Positions 6,492 to 6,736 of a stretch of 6,736 nucleotides of DNA are shown piece by piece (position 1 is the stretch's first letter; the number at the start of each line of letters is the position of its first letter). The notes under the pieces are model-generated. The model was not told where the DNA came from and searched no databases. It saw only the letters and a program-made list of their open reading frames with translations. A program made the position numbers and the translations under genes. Source of the stretch: Puniceicoccales bacterium (GTDB lineage Bacteria; Verrucomicrobiota; Verrucomicrobiia; Opitutales; UBA953). The stretch covers positions 1-6,736 of the forward strand of contig JAITIB010000132.1 in NCBI GenBank assembly GCA_031279675.1, given 5' to 3'.

Positions 6492-6736
6492 ACGCAAAAA
6501 TCGAACATGGAACGCTTTTTTAACAACACCGGGCCGATCAAGCCTGAACGGCACTATCACATCGACATGCTCTCGCGTGTGGACTGGCCCGAGATCCGGC
6601 AACTGATTGACACCGAACGTTATTTTGTGCTGCACGCGCCGAGGCAGACGGGCAAGACGAGCACTTTGCTGGCGATGATGAGTGTGCTGAATGCGGAGGG
6701 GCGTTACGCCTGTGCTTACGCCAATATTGAGGGGGC
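6492..6736 (+). repeat. Right arm of a long inverted repeat (ATPase gene plus 15-nt leader)
   Basis: This is the partner of 103-347 in the opposite orientation: 245 nt, no gaps, 14 mismatches by my count. Ten mismatches fall within 6600-6617. The match starts at 6492, 15 nt before the start codon, and continues to the window edge, so its far end is unseen. Confidence 0.85.
6507..6736 (+). CDS. AAA-type ATP-binding protein, N-terminal part (right copy, runs off the window)
   Basis: An ATG at 6507 opens a frame that stays open to the right edge (76 complete codons plus two bases). The product is nearly the same as the left copy: MERFFNNTGPIKPERHYHID at the start and the P-loop APRQTGKTS at 44-52. 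Amino-acid changes against the left copy are confined to residues 32-37 (QLIDTE here, NLIEGK on the left) and residue 43 (His here, Tyr on the left), directly before the P-loop; I34 is the same in both. The remaining differences are silent, so this part of both copies appears to be kept under protein-level constraint or was duplicated recently. The gene lies 99 nt after copA on the same strand but need not be cotranscribed. AGGA at 6486-6489 is too far (17 nt) from the ATG to be a normal ribosome site. Confidence 0.85.
   Translation, partial: MERFFNNTGPIKPERHYHIDMLSRVDWPEIRQLIDTERYFVLHAPRQTGKTSTLLAMMSVLNAEGRYACAYANIEG

Noticed and set aside
5800..6606. Plus-strand frame running out of copA into the right ATPase gene
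   Set aside because: It is out of frame with both genes and its translation is Pro/Ser/Ala-rich with no motif.
1..6736. The whole segment as a composite transposon or defence island
   Set aside because: No transposase, terminal inverted repeats, target duplication or recognised defence gene is visible. The interior genes are ordinary metabolic, repair and transport genes, so only the inverted duplication is reported.

Overview
The window is a compact bacterial chromosomal segment with five complete housekeeping-type genes and two outward-facing, truncated copies of one ATPase gene at its ends. Most genes are GC-rich, with G/C-ending codons. The organism is a bacterium with full folate synthesis. 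Paralogous ATP-binding protein copies and the gene mix would fit a Verrucomicrobiota (Opitutales-like) or similar environmental or gut lineage, but this is a weak inference and no marker gene settles it.

Layout from left to right: (1) the N-terminal 110 codons of an AAA-type ATP-binding protein on the minus strand (1-332), running off the left edge; (2) a short AT-rich divergent promoter region (333-480); (3) an AlkD-family DNA alkylation repair protein (481-1200, +); (4) an inositol monophosphatase-family phosphatase (1282-2043, +); (5) dihydropteroate synthase folP (2031-2927, +), overlapping the phosphatase by 13 nt with a good Shine-Dalgarno sequence inside it; (6) an OB-fold plus HD-domain protein resembling the YhaM 3'-5' exoribonuclease family (2918-3895, -), overlapping folP tail to tail by 10 nt; (7) a divergent intergenic region (3896-4070); (8) a P1B-1 type copper-exporting ATPase, copA (4071-6407, +); (9) a 99-nt spacer with a perfect CCGGAA/TTCCGG dyad; (10) the N-terminal 76 codons of a second ATP-binding protein copy (6507-6736, +), running off the right edge.

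The main structural observation is that the two end genes are near-identical inverted repeats. Positions 103-347 (read on the minus strand) align without gaps to 6492-6736 with 14 mismatches in 245 nt, 10 of them packed into 18 nt. Identity starts abruptly 15 nt before the start codon, so the repeat unit is the gene plus a very short leader. The five genes between them serve unrelated functions (DNA repair, phosphatase, folate, RNA turnover, copper efflux). There is no sign that they form one new system, but they sit in a segment that recombination between the copies could invert.

The phosphatase and folP are very likely cotranscribed. The alkylation repair gene is visibly AT-richer than its neighbours and may be a later arrival. 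I found no tRNA, rRNA, CRISPR array, transposase or phage gene.
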